Shown one piece after another: positions 52,545 to 61,162 of a stretch of 64,000 bases of DNA. The notes below the pieces were generated by a model. The model was not told where the DNA came from. It saw only the letters and a program-made list of their open reading frames with translations, and searched no databases. Position numbers and translations under genes: made by a program. This DNA is from Pseudomonas umsongensis (GTDB taxonomy: Bacteria; Pseudomonadota; Gammaproteobacteria; Pseudomonadales; Pseudomonadaceae): contig NZ_NIWU01000001.1 of assembly GCF_002236105.1 (NCBI RefSeq), positions 2,108,001-2,172,000 of the forward strand, written 5' to 3'. Numbering within the stretch: position 1 is the stretch's first letter; each line of letters opens with the position of its first letter.

Positions 52545-54197
52545 TCAAGCGACATTGAAGCGTGCCGACAACTGATCCAGTGCCCGCGCCAGTTGCTCCA
52601 GGTCCGCGGCGGCCATCGCGCTGCGCCCGGCGTTGGCCGACAGCGCACCGGTGCCGCTGGAGACACTCTCGACCCTGGCGACCATTTCCCGAGTGACGCG
52701 CACCTGTTCGGTGATCAGCGTGGCGATGGTGTCCACGCTGCGGATCACATCATCGGTGCCGCTGCGAATCTGCGCCACCGAATCGCCTGCCTCATGGGCC
52801 AGGTTGACGCCGTCACGCACCCGGCTGACCACGCGTCCCATGCCGTCGACCACCGCCAGTGTGCCTTCCTGAATACGCTGCACGGTGAGGTCGATTTCCC
52901 CAATGGAACTGGCGGTGCGTTGGGCCAACAGTCGAACCTCGTCGGCTACCACGGCAAACCCGCGCCCCGCCTCGCCGGCCCGTGCGGCCTCGATGGCGGC
53001 GTTCAGCGCCAGGAGGTTGGTCTGCTCGGCAATGCTGCGAATCACCTTGAGCACATGGCTGATCTCCCCGGAGAACCCTTCGAGCTGGCGAATGTGCACG
53101 GCCGTAGCGCTGATCACGTCGCTGATGCGGTTCATCTCCTGGGCCATGTCACGAATAAAGCCCTCGCTCTTGCCCGAACGCTGTGCCGAATGCTGGGTGA
53201 TGTCGCGAGACACGCCAACCTGATTGTCCACTTCGCCAATCGACCCCGACAGGTCCTCAACCGCCCGGGAAATCCCGCGCACCGCGTCCGCCTGTTGCTG
53301 GGTGGCCGTGGAGGCCGACTCCGCCGATTCGGCCATGTGCGCCGCTTCGCGACTGACCCGCTGCACCAACTCGCGCATTTGTGAAATGAGTCCGTGCAGG
53401 CTGTCACGCATCAGCGCGATGTCGCGCAGCATCAGTGCGAATTCGTCACCGCCCTTGATCTCGATCGGCTGCACCAGGTCGCCACTGGCGATGGCCCGCA
53501 CGCTGGCACCCGCCTGGGCAAACGCACGCTTGAGCCGACGCAAAGTGGAAAACGCGGTGAGGCTGCCCGCCAGCCCGCCCACCACCGCCAGCGCCATGTA
53601 AGCCAACAGCGTCGAGCGATAACGACGCTGCGCCGCCTCGTAGGCCTGCGAGGCGCTGGCTTTCTGCAGCGCTTGCAGCTTGCTCAGTTCAACCATGGCG
53701 GCATTGCCTTCCGGCTCGGCCATGCGCAAATAGGACAGGATGCCCGGCAGGCGAAAATCACCGGCGCGCAAGGAATCGAGGAAGATGCCCAACTCTTCCT
53801 GCCAGGCCTGATAGTGTTTGTCGAACGCCTCGGCGGCCTGTTGTTCCTCACCGCTCAACGTGCGCAGACGATAGCTCGCCCAGATCTCGGTCAACGCCCG
53901 GTCATTGCTCTCGATGGCACTCAGGGTGGCTTCCACCGGGCGGTCGAACGCTGCCACCAGCGGGCCTTCCGGGTCCTGCTGGATCGCCAGCAGGACCTGG
54001 CGCCGGCTTTCATCGAGCCGCTGCCTGATGTCGCCGAACATCAACAACGTCGCCAGGTCGTCCTCGTTGATGGCTCGCAGACTGTCGCGCGCCTGCTGCA
54101 AGCCATAGGCACCGAACAACACCGCCAGGGCAAACAGCAAGGTGGCCAACAACGCCCAGAGCCACAGGCGCTGGGCGATAGTAATTGCCTTGAACAT
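52545..54197 (-). CDS. Methyl-accepting chemotaxis protein
   Basis: A 550-residue transmembrane chemoreceptor. TM1 is LWLWALLATLLFALAVLFGA. A periplasmic four-helix-bundle sensor of about 165 residues follows, then TM2 LLAYMALAVVGGLAGSL and a HAMP domain. The cytoplasmic tip has SIAEQTNLLALNAAIEAARA then GEAGRGFAVVADEVRLLAQR. It controls the CheA kinase in response to a ligand in the periplasm; the ligand cannot be inferred. ATG 54197 is chosen over an upstream TTG. The gene borders the aldehyde dehydrogenase gene with a 56-bp gap, so the two could be co-transcribed. Confidence 0.93.
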   Translation of the reverse strand: MFKAITIAQRLWLWALLATLLFALAVLFGAYGLQQARDSLRAINEDDLATLLMFGDIRQRLDESRRQVLLAIQQDPEGPLVAAFDRPVEATLSAIESNDRALTEIWASYRLRTLSGEEQQAAEAFDKHYQAWQEELGIFLDSLRAGDFRLPGILSYLRMAEPEGNAAMVELSKLQALQKASASQAYEAAQRRYRSTLLAYMALAVVGGLAGSLTAFSTLRRLKRAFAQAGASVRAIASGDLVQPIEIKGGDEFALMLRDIALMRDSLHGLISQMRELVQRVSREAAHMAESAESASTATQQQADAVRGISRAVEDLSGSIGEVDNQVGVSRDITQHSAQRSGKSEGFIRDMAQEMNRISDVISATAVHIRQLEGFSGEISHVLKVIRSIAEQTNLLALNAAIEAARAGEAGRGFAVVADEVRLLAQRTASSIGEIDLTVQRIQEGTLAVVDGMGRVVSRVRDGVNLAHEAGDSVAQIRSGTDDVIRSVDTIATLITEQVRVTREMVARVESVSSGTGALSANAGRSAMAAADLEQLARALDQLSARFNVA

Positions 54198-54253
54198 GAT
54201 CAATGGCCTGTCTCATGCAGCGGACGGGGTGCGCAAGGCCCCCAACGCTGGAA

Positions 54254-55690
54254 TTAGTCGCGAGTGACGCCGGCCAGCATCGCCGCCAGGTAATGCTCGC
54301 CGTAAGGCGGCAACAGACCCCATTCACGGCGCGGGTCGTGGGCCGAGGCCTTGAACACCGTGCGCAGGTGACTGAATTCGAGAAATCCTTCGCGGCCATG
54401 GTAATGGCCCATGCCCGAGGCGCCGATACCACCGAACGGCGCATCGTGCAGGGCGGCATGCATCATCACGTCGTTGATGGTGACTCCGCCGGACAGGGTG
54501 TGCTCCAGCACGTGACGTTGCTCCCGGGCATCCTCGCCGAAGTAGTACAGCGCCAGCGGACGCGGCCTTGCGTTGATTTGCGCGATGACCTGGTCGAGGT
54601 CGTCATAACTCAGCACGACCATGGCCGGACCGAAGATTTCCTCATGCATGATCTCGCTGTCCGGGGCCGGGTCCACTACGACTCGCAGCGGGCGACGACG
54701 GTCCTGGGCATCCAGTGCCAGGGGTTCGGGCAGGCACTCGATGCGCGCCCCTCGCAACTGCGCGTCCTCGACCAGGCCCTCGACCCGCTCCAGATGACGC
54801 TGGTTGACCACCGCCACCACGTCCGGGTTGCCGGCTACCGTCGGGTTGAGGTCGCGATAAGCACTGCGCAGCGCATCGAGGAAGGCTTCGAGTCGGGCCT
54901 TGGGTACATACACCAGGTCCGGATTGATGCAGATCTGTCCGCCATTGGTGGACTTGCCTGCGGCGATACTGAACGCCGCTTTGTTCAGGTCGGCCGTGGC
55001 CGAAACGATCACCGGCGACTTGCCGCCCAGTTCCAGTGTCACCGGCACCAGGTTTTTCGCGGCATTGCCCATCACTCGCCGGCCGATCGCCGTACTGCCG
55101 GTGAACACCAGGTGGTCGAAGGGTTGGCTGCTGAAGGCCTCGCCCAGTTCCGGGCCACCATTGACCACGGCCACCACCAGCGGGTCGAGGCGTTCGGCGC
55201 ACAGGCGCGCCACCAGTGCGGCGGTGCGCGGCACCACTTCCGACGGTTTTAGAATGGCCCGGTTGCCGGCCGCGAGCGCCGAGGCCAGCGGGCTGAACAA
55301 GGTGTACAGCGGCGCGTTCCAGGTACCCAGGATGCCCACCGTACCTTTTGGCTGGTGCATGACCCAGGCCCTGGCGCCGAGTTGGTCATAAGGGGAAAAC
55401 ATTTCGCGCGGTTCGTCTTGCATCCACTCTTGCAGATGGTCGCGGGCATATTTGAGTGAAGCCAGGGCGCCGAGCACGTCATTCATCAAGGAAAAACCGG
55501 CGGGCCGTCCGCCAAAGTCCTGGTCGATGGCCGTGGTCAATGCCGCATGGTTGTCGACCAGCAGGTCGATCACTTGCTGCAGGCGCTGGCGCCGGGTGTC
55601 GGCGCTGACACTGCCGGCGCTGGCGAAGGCCTCTTTCTGGCGCGTCAGCAGGCTGGAAAGGTCTTGGTCGCAAGACATCGTTGAACTCAT
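54254..55690 (-). CDS. Coniferyl-aldehyde-dehydrogenase-like aldehyde dehydrogenase
   Basis: A 478-residue NAD(P)-dependent aldehyde dehydrogenase. GILGTWNAPLYTLFSPLASA, FTGSTAIGRRVM, catalytic Glu in LELGGKSPVIV and catalytic Cys in NGGQICINPDLVYVPK are all present. The membrane-side class 3-like C-terminus (FGGIGASGMGHYHGREGF) fits coniferyl aldehyde dehydrogenases. AGGGGATAACA precedes the ATG. Divergent from the flavin reductase; a perfect 20-bp palindrome of the regulon operator lies 84 bp upstream. Probably oxidises an aldehyde released during catabolism. Confidence 0.92.
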   Translation of the reverse strand: MSSTMSCDQDLSSLLTRQKEAFASAGSVSADTRRQRLQQVIDLLVDNHAALTTAIDQDFGGRPAGFSLMNDVLGALASLKYARDHLQEWMQDEPREMFSPYDQLGARAWVMHQPKGTVGILGTWNAPLYTLFSPLASALAAGNRAILKPSEVVPRTAALVARLCAERLDPLVVAVVNGGPELGEAFSSQPFDHLVFTGSTAIGRRVMGNAAKNLVPVTLELGGKSPVIVSATADLNKAAFSIAAGKSTNGGQICINPDLVYVPKARLEAFLDALRSAYRDLNPTVAGNPDVVAVVNQRHLERVEGLVEDAQLRGARIECLPEPLALDAQDRRRPLRVVVDPAPDSEIMHEEIFGPAMVVLSYDDLDQVIAQINARPRPLALYYFGEDAREQRHVLEHTLSGGVTINDVMMHAALHDAPFGGIGASGMGHYHGREGFLEFSHLRTVFKASAHDPRREWGLLPPYGEHYLAAMLAGVTRD

Positions 55691-55774
55691 TGTTATCCCC
55701 TTGCAGGTTGGCTCGATGGCCGTTGAGCGCCCGATGCGCCTGGCGCCACCCTAGCCGCGCAGACCGCTGCGCCG

Positions 55775-55794
55775 CCTCGTCCGATCGGACGAGG
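55775..55794. promoter_or_regulatory. Perfect palindromic operator, copy G (CCTCGTCCGATCGGACGAGG)
   Basis: A 20-bp perfect palindrome in the 197-bp spacer between the aldehyde dehydrogenase and flavin reductase genes. Its core TCGTC-N6-GACGA is the symmetric form of the asymmetric 20-bp element found elsewhere in this window, with the same 6-bp spacer. It is likely the regulator's site for the aldehyde dehydrogenase side. Confidence 0.6.
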
Positions 55795-55806
55795 CCCTGC
55801 ATTAGT

Positions 55807-55826
55807 GTTAGTCCGTTGAGACGATG
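55807..55826 (+). promoter_or_regulatory. Candidate regulon operator, copy F
   Basis: GTTAGTC-CGTTGA-GACGATG, ending 61 bp before the flavin reductase ATG at 55888, almost the same distance as copies C and D (60 bp). It lies 12 bp from the palindromic copy G. Confidence 0.6.
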
Positions 55827-55887
55827 TTGAACGCCTGCAAACGCCCAATACTGGCCATACGAAAACCTCCACTCCATGAGGCCAGTC

Positions 55888-56871
55888 ATGGCAATGCAAA
55901 ATATCAGCTTCGATCCCCAGGCCTTCCGTGCCGCACTCGGCACGTTCACCACCGGGGTCACGATCATCACCACCCAGACCGAAGACGGCTCGCCCGTGGG
56001 CATCACCGCCAACAGCTTCAACTCGGTGTCGCTCAACCCGCCGCTGGTGCTCTGGAGCTTGTCCAAGCAAGCGCGCAGCCTGCCGATCTTCAGCAGCGGC
56101 AAGCATTGGAACGTGCACGTGCTGTCCACGGAGCAAGAAAACCTCTCGGGACGTTTCGCCACCCAGGGCGAAGACAAGTTCGCCGAGATCGAACTGGACA
56201 ACGGCATCAGCGAGGCGCCATTGCTGCAAGATTGCACCGCGCGTTTCCAGTGCCGCACGGCGTTCCAGTACGAAGGCGGAGACCATGTGATTTTCGTCGG
56301 CGAAGTGCTCGCCTTCGATCACAGTGATCGCGCCCCGCTGGCGTTCCAGAGCGGCCAATATGCCCTGGCCACGCGCAAGCCCCGTAGTGAGCTGCGCCTG
56401 GCAACCACGCCGCCACCGCCCGAGTGCAGCTACACCGAGGATTTGCTCGGCTACTTGCTGGGGCGCGGGCATTACCAGACACTCAATGCCCTGCGGCAAC
56501 TGCTGAACAGTCAGCAGCTGGACGAACAATCGTTCTTCGTGCTGTCGATCTTGTGTATTCGCGACGATATGACGCTGGAGGAAATCAACACCTTCGTGAC
56601 CTACACCGGTCGCGAAGTGACCCTGGCCAGCATGCGGTTTCTCGAGCGCCAGCGCCTGGTGGCCTTCGAGGGTCCGGCGCAATCGCCACGTTTTGTCCTC
56701 ACGGCCCAAGGCCGAGAAGTGTCCCTGCATCAGCTGGCGCTGGCCAAGGCCGTGGAAGAGGATCTGTCGGCCAAGCTCGGCGCCGCCGATGCGCAAGCCC
56801 TGAAAGTCTTGCTCAAGCGCCTGATCGTCGTGAGCGACCCTGGCTTGCCTGATCTGTGGGCACCGCGATGA
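55888..56871 (+). CDS. Flavin reductase with C-terminal MarR-like domain (two-component monooxygenase reductase)
   Basis: A 327-residue fusion. Residues about 8-165 are a flavin_reduct domain (FRAALGTFTTGVTIITTQT, GITANSFNSVSLNPPLVLWS, GDHVIFVGEVLAFDHSD). Residues about 185-325 form a MarR-like winged helix (SYTEDLLGYLLGRGHYQTL, MTLEEINTFVTYTGREVTLA, SMRFLERQRLVAFEG). This layout is known from the C1 reductase of 4-hydroxyphenylacetate hydroxylase of Acinetobacter, where the MarR-like part makes NADH oxidation respond to the aromatic substrate. In steroid pathways the HsaB-type reductase feeds the ring A hydroxylase. No cognate oxygenase is in the window. ATG 55888 has GAGG 6 bp upstream. Confidence 0.88.
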   Translation: MAMQNISFDPQAFRAALGTFTTGVTIITTQTEDGSPVGITANSFNSVSLNPPLVLWSLSKQARSLPIFSSGKHWNVHVLSTEQENLSGRFATQGEDKFAEIELDNGISEAPLLQDCTARFQCRTAFQYEGGDHVIFVGEVLAFDHSDRAPLAFQSGQYALATRKPRSELRLATTPPPPECSYTEDLLGYLLGRGHYQTLNALRQLLNSQQLDEQSFFVLSILCIRDDMTLEEINTFVTYTGREVTLASMRFLERQRLVAFEGPAQSPRFVLTAQGREVSLHQLALAKAVEEDLSAKLGAADAQALKVLLKRLIVVSDPGLPDLWAPR

Positions 56872-58196
56872 CCGCTCGCGAGGGGACGCTGCCTGCGGCC
56901 ACGGTCGGTTGGAGTAGCCATGGCCTGCTGTTGCTGCTGGCCTTGGTGTTCGCCGACAACTTCGTCGGGCGACAGATACTCGCAGTCATGGTCGAACCGA
57001 TCAAAGCCGAATTCGGCGTCGGCGATACTGCCATCGGCCTGATCTCGGGCCTGGCGTTCGCGGCGGTCTATGCACTCATGGGCCTGCCGGCCGGGCGGCT
57101 GGTGGATCGCATGCCGCGTATCCGCCTGCTGGCCATGTCTTGCCTGCTGTGGGCGGTGGCAACCATGGCCTGCGGGTGGGCGGGCAGTTTCCTGGCGCTG
57201 GGCATTGCGCGAATGCTGGTTGCCGTCAGCGAATCGCCGACCACGTCGGCGTCGCTGTCGCTGATCGCCGACCTGTATCCGACGCACCGACGCTCATTCG
57301 CCATCAGTTGTTTTACCGCCGCACCCACATTTTCCTCGATCATCGGCTTGAGCATCGGCGCCTGGGTGGTCGAGCACTATGGCTGGCGCAGTGCGTTCAT
57401 TGCGTTGGGGATGCCGGCCCTGGTGTTCTGTACGATCCTGGCCTTCGTCGTGCGCGAACCGCAGCGTGGCCGCTGGGACCTTACGCCACACACCCACACA
57501 GCGCCCGCGCTGCTTGGCATGGGTGCCGAAGCCCGCAAGCTCTGGGCATTGCCGGCCTACCGCTGCCTGATCCTCGCTGGCGGACTGACCACGCTCAGTT
57601 CCTATGCGATTGCGATGTGGAACACCAGTTTCCTGGTGCGCTCCCACGGTTTGTCACTGCAACACGCCGGCTTGTTGGCGGGCGTGATCTGCGGTACGTC
57701 GGCCGGATTCGGTGGCCTGCTCAGTGGTTGGTTGAGTGACCGCCTGTGCCGCCGCGATCCACACTGGCAGGTGTCCATTCCGGTAGTGGGCCATATTGCG
57801 GCGACCTGTGCGCTGGTCCCCTATCTGCTGTGGTCCGACTCCGTGCTGGTGCGCCTGGGTGATGTGCCGGTTCCAGGCGCCATGCTCTGGTGTGCACTCT
57901 ATGCCTTCTTTTCCGTGTGGTGGGTCGCGCCTTCCTACAACCTCGTCACGCAGCTGGTGCCCGCCGGAAGACGCGGAACTGCAATGGCGCTGCAAACCAT
58001 CGTCAGCACGCTGCTGGGGATCGGCGTCGGGCCATTGTTGACCGGTTTGTGCAGCGACCTGTTGTTACCGCTGTTCGGCCACGAGTCATTGCGGTATGCG
58101 TTGCTGCTGGTGAATCTGCCGGTGATTTGCGCGGTGTTGCTGTTGATGCGCACGGCACACCATGCTGGCAGAACGGGCTATCGCCACGGGGGATAA
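56868..58196 (+). CDS. MFS permease, paralogue of the 3777 gene
   Basis: A 442-residue twelve-TM transporter, clearly paralogous to the MFS protein at 3777: FADNFVGRQILAVMVEPIKA, AIGLISGLAFAAVYALMGLP, SFLVRSHGLSLQHAGLLAG and a shared FFSVWWVAPSYNLVTQLVP region. Overlaps the flavin reductase stop by 4 bp. Its operon lies behind operator copy F. Two related permeases under the same element suggest uptake of two related compounds. Confidence 0.9.
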   Translation: MTAREGTLPAATVGWSSHGLLLLLALVFADNFVGRQILAVMVEPIKAEFGVGDTAIGLISGLAFAAVYALMGLPAGRLVDRMPRIRLLAMSCLLWAVATMACGWAGSFLALGIARMLVAVSESPTTSASLSLIADLYPTHRRSFAISCFTAAPTFSSIIGLSIGAWVVEHYGWRSAFIALGMPALVFCTILAFVVREPQRGRWDLTPHTHTAPALLGMGAEARKLWALPAYRCLILAGGLTTLSSYAIAMWNTSFLVRSHGLSLQHAGLLAGVICGTSAGFGGLLSGWLSDRLCRRDPHWQVSIPVVGHIAATCALVPYLLWSDSVLVRLGDVPVPGAMLWCALYAFFSVWWVAPSYNLVTQLVPAGRRGTAMALQTIVSTLLGIGVGPLLTGLCSDLLLPLFGHESLRYALLLVNLPVICAVLLLMRTAHHAGRTGYRHGG

Positions 58197-58241
58197 GTTT
58201 GCTCAAGGCCACGCTTTAATTGTCCAGTCGACGGAGCTCCA

Positions 58242-58919
58242 ATGCCAACCAACAGCGCATCAGCCAATCCCGTACACAGCGCCCGCGATCGACTGCTCGA
58301 CGCGGCACTCGAACTCTTCGCCACACACGGCTACCAGGCTATAGGCTTGCGGGACTTGGCGAGCTACCTGGGGCTGCAGGCCGGATCCCTCTACCATCAC
58401 ATCGAAAACAAACAGGCCCTGTTGTTCGAGCTGATCGAGTCGGCCTTATCGGACTTGCTGCTGGACACGCAGCGGCGAATGAAAGGCGCACGAAGCGCTC
58501 GCGGGCGTCTTCAGTCGTTCATTCAAGCCTTCGTCGCCTTCAACTTCAACGAAAAATACAAACTGACCCTGGTTAGCCGCGAGTTCACGAATCTGACTGA
58601 AGAACAGAAGCAACAGGTTATCCAGCTGAGAAACGAATACGCCGCTATTTTAAACGCCATCATCACTGACTCGTACGGCGAGAAAGGTGCAGCCGCTCGC
58701 GACCTCTGCCCCACCACCAGTGCAGTCATTGCCATGCTGTTCGGCCAGTCACAGTGGTACACCCTTGAGACAACCGAAGCACAATTGATAAAAACACTCA
58801 CCGACGTTGTCACATGCATTATCGCGAACAGGCAGAAGACCGACGCAAGTACGACGCGGTCAATTTCCCGGAGCGCTGTCAATTTTCCCCACCCTCCCCG
58901 TGATTCGCTTTATCCTTGA
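58242..58919 (+). CDS. TetR-family transcriptional regulator
   Basis: A 225-residue regulator with an N-terminal TetR HTH (RLLDAALELFATHGYQAIGL, RDLASYLGLQAGSLYHHIEN) and a C-terminal ligand domain containing FLQSFIQAF-like RLQSFIQAFVAFNFNEKYKL. It follows the MFS gene by 45 bp in the same direction. TetR dimers bind inverted repeats, so it is a plausible reader of the TMGTC-N6-GACKA element, but no operator copy lies directly upstream of it. Ligand unknown; a CoA-thioester or steroid ligand would fit. Confidence 0.92.
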   Translation: MPTNSASANPVHSARDRLLDAALELFATHGYQAIGLRDLASYLGLQAGSLYHHIENKQALLFELIESALSDLLLDTQRRMKGARSARGRLQSFIQAFVAFNFNEKYKLTLVSREFTNLTEEQKQQVIQLRNEYAAILNAIITDSYGEKGAAARDLCPTTSAVIAMLFGQSQWYTLETTEAQLIKTLTDVVTCIIANRQKTDASTTRSISRSAVNFPHPPRDSLYP

Positions 58920-58972
58920 TGCAAATCCGATGAAAAGCCATGAATCCTGCATACGGCTGCTGACTGTTCCCC

Positions 58973-60103
58973 ATGCGCAAACTTTTGTACCTGACTGTCT
59001 CCATGGCGTTGATCGCCGCTCTAACGACCTACGCCATGTGGGCCGCGGATCGCCCGACGGGCCTCTACCTCTCTGACCTGCGAATCGATGTCGCCGTCGA
59101 CCAGGGCACGCCCGCTGACCGCGGCAATTTGCTGGGCATCCAGCCCGAGCTGTTTCCCACCGACTACCAAAGCCCCGAGCGCTTGCACCGCAAACTCGCC
59201 GCCTACTTGCAGACGGCCCGGGATCAGGGGCTGCTGAATGAAAAAACCATCGTCGTATTGCCGGAGCATGTGGGCACCTGGTTGATGGTCAGCGGCGAAA
59301 AAGACGAGTTGTACCAGGCCACCACTTTCAAGGAGGCCATGAACTGGCTGGCCGTGAGCAATCCTTTGAAGTTCGTCCGCGCACTGATTGGCGCCGAAGG
59401 CGACAGCCGCATCGAGGACGCGCACCTGCGCATGAAAGCCAAAGGCATGGCCAAGGATTACCAGTCGTTGTTTGGCGGGCTGGCTAAAGAATTTCACGTC
59501 ACCCTGGTGGCAGGCTCCATCGTGCTGCCCGAGCCCAGTGTCATCGACGGCACGCTGAAAATAGGCCGCGGTGCGTTGTTCAACAGCAGCGTGGTGTTTG
59601 GCCGCGATGGCCTGCCAATCGGGCAACCCCAGCGCCAGATGCATCCGGTTTTCGAGCAGCAGGACGCGATCAAGGCCAACGGCGAACATACGCTCAATGT
59701 CGTCGACACCCCCGCCGGGCGCCTGGGCGTGCTGATCGGCAGCGACAGCTGGTACCCCGACAACTACCGCAAACTCGACACGCAGCAGGCACAGTTGGTC
59801 GCAGTCCCGGCGTTTGTTGCTGGCCGCGGTAGCTGGGACCAGCCGTGGCGTGGCTACAAGGACTCATCGACACCCGGCTCCGTCAGCCTCAAGGCCGGGG
59901 AGATCAGTGAAGGACAGGCCTGGCAGCGCCTGAACCTGAGTACTCAGGCACCCGCCAGCCAGGCCATCGCCGGCGTGAGCGTATTCCTGCGCGGACAGTT
60001 CTGGGATCAGGGCAGCGCCGGGCAGAGTTTTCTCAGCAGCAACGGCCAGCATTTCGTCGATGGCAAGGCCCGTGGCGCACGCTTGTTGAACCTTTGGCTG
60101 TAG
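58973..60103 (+). CDS. Nitrilase-superfamily (carbon-nitrogen hydrolase) protein lacking the catalytic Cys
   Basis: A 376-residue protein with an N-terminal signal or anchor (KLLYLTVSMALIAALTTYA). A nitrilase-fold domain follows: catalytic-Glu region TIVVLPEHVGTW, LVAGSIVLPEPS, and the strand before the nucleophile reads GRLGVLIGSDSWYPDNYR. Active members have ICxD/ICYD here; Cys is replaced by Gly-Ser. The usual K-x-HL after the sheet reads RQMHPV, so the Lys is also missing. It is probably a non-catalytic or re-purposed exported protein. It is 4 bp upstream of the AraC gene, so the two are likely co-expressed. Confidence 0.8.
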   Translation: MRKLLYLTVSMALIAALTTYAMWAADRPTGLYLSDLRIDVAVDQGTPADRGNLLGIQPELFPTDYQSPERLHRKLAAYLQTARDQGLLNEKTIVVLPEHVGTWLMVSGEKDELYQATTFKEAMNWLAVSNPLKFVRALIGAEGDSRIEDAHLRMKAKGMAKDYQSLFGGLAKEFHVTLVAGSIVLPEPSVIDGTLKIGRGALFNSSVVFGRDGLPIGQPQRQMHPVFEQQDAIKANGEHTLNVVDTPAGRLGVLIGSDSWYPDNYRKLDTQQAQLVAVPAFVAGRGSWDQPWRGYKDSSTPGSVSLKAGEISEGQAWQRLNLSTQAPASQAIAGVSVFLRGQFWDQGSAGQSFLSSNGQHFVDGKARGARLLNLWL

Positions 60104-60106
60104 GCC

Positions 60107-61162
60107 ATGAAACCCACCCCGATACGCATGGGAGATCTGTCGGTGGGCTTTGTTCACAGCCTGGCCGACGCCGTGCGCAGCCACGGCACGGATCCGCAGC
60201 CACTGCTCGAGCAATATGGCCTTGATACGGCCCGACTGAGTGAAGCCGGTGCCCGTCTCTCGATCCCGCGCTACATGCGCCTGGGCTACGCGGCCATCCA
60301 ACTGACCGGCAACCCGGCACTCGGCTTGCAAATGGGCCAGCTCAGCCGCCTGAGCCAGGCCGGCCTTGCCGGCGTCACTGCCGCCCAGGCACCGACGGTG
60401 CGCGAGGCGGCGCGCTGCCTGATTCGATTCGAAGCCTTGTATGGCTCAAACTATCGCGGTCAATCAAGCTTCCACGAAGACGCTCAGGGTGCCTGGCTGC
60501 GCTTCTATTCCATCAGCCCCTACAACAGCTATAACCGCTTCGTGGTGGATTCGATCCTCTGCGGCTGGTTGCATCAGTTGTCCAGCGTCAGCCCTGCCCG
60601 GCTGCGTGCCGAACGTATCGACATCGAGTTCGAGGAGCCCGGCTACCGCGCTGCCTATGAGGTTCTGGGCGACTGCCCGATCCAGTTTGGCGCCGAGCAC
60701 AATCAATTGCGCCTGAGCCTGGCCAGCCTTGCCCAGCGCAATCCCGAGCATTGCCCCAGCACCTGGCGACACCTGCTGCAACTGTGCGAGCGGGAACTGG
60801 AGCAATTGACCCGCACCCGCAGCCTGCGTGAACGCATCACACAGCTGCTGGGGCCATTGCTTAATGGCGGCCGGGAACCCGACCTGGAAGAAGTGGCAAC
60901 ACGCCTGAAACTGCCGGTGTGGACCTTGCGCCGCAAACTCTCTGAAGAAGGCACGCAATTTCGCGCGATTCTTAACGACACCCGTCGCGACCTGGCCATG
61001 ACCTATATCCGCGACACTGAGTTGGCGTTCGGAGAAATCGCCTACCTGTTGGGCTTTGCCTCAGCCGAAGCCTTTCAACGCGCCTTCAAGCGCTGGACCG
61101 CCCAGACACCCGGCGAGTTTCGCCGCAGTCGCAGGGAAACAGTCGCAGGCAGCAAGCTTTAA
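60107..61162 (+). CDS. AraC-family transcriptional regulator (OruR/ArgR-type sensor domain)
   Basis: A 351-residue regulator. The N-terminal arabinose-binding-like domain (SVGFVHSLADAVRSHGTDPQ, LGLQMGQLSRLSQAGLAG) is of the type found in Pseudomonas OruR and related proteins. The C-terminal AraC double HTH contains PDLEEVATRLKLPVWTLRRK and FGEIAYLLGFASAEAFQRAF. It follows the nitrilase-like gene by 4 bp. A second candidate regulator for the catabolic genes, though AraC activators usually bind direct rather than inverted repeats. Confidence 0.93.
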   Translation: MKPTPIRMGDLSVGFVHSLADAVRSHGTDPQPLLEQYGLDTARLSEAGARLSIPRYMRLGYAAIQLTGNPALGLQMGQLSRLSQAGLAGVTAAQAPTVREAARCLIRFEALYGSNYRGQSSFHEDAQGAWLRFYSISPYNSYNRFVVDSILCGWLHQLSSVSPARLRAERIDIEFEEPGYRAAYEVLGDCPIQFGAEHNQLRLSLASLAQRNPEHCPSTWRHLLQLCERELEQLTRTRSLRERITQLLGPLLNGGREPDLEEVATRLKLPVWTLRRKLSEEGTQFRAILNDTRRDLAMTYIRDTELAFGEIAYLLGFASAEAFQRAFKRWTAQTPGEFRRSRRETVAGSKL

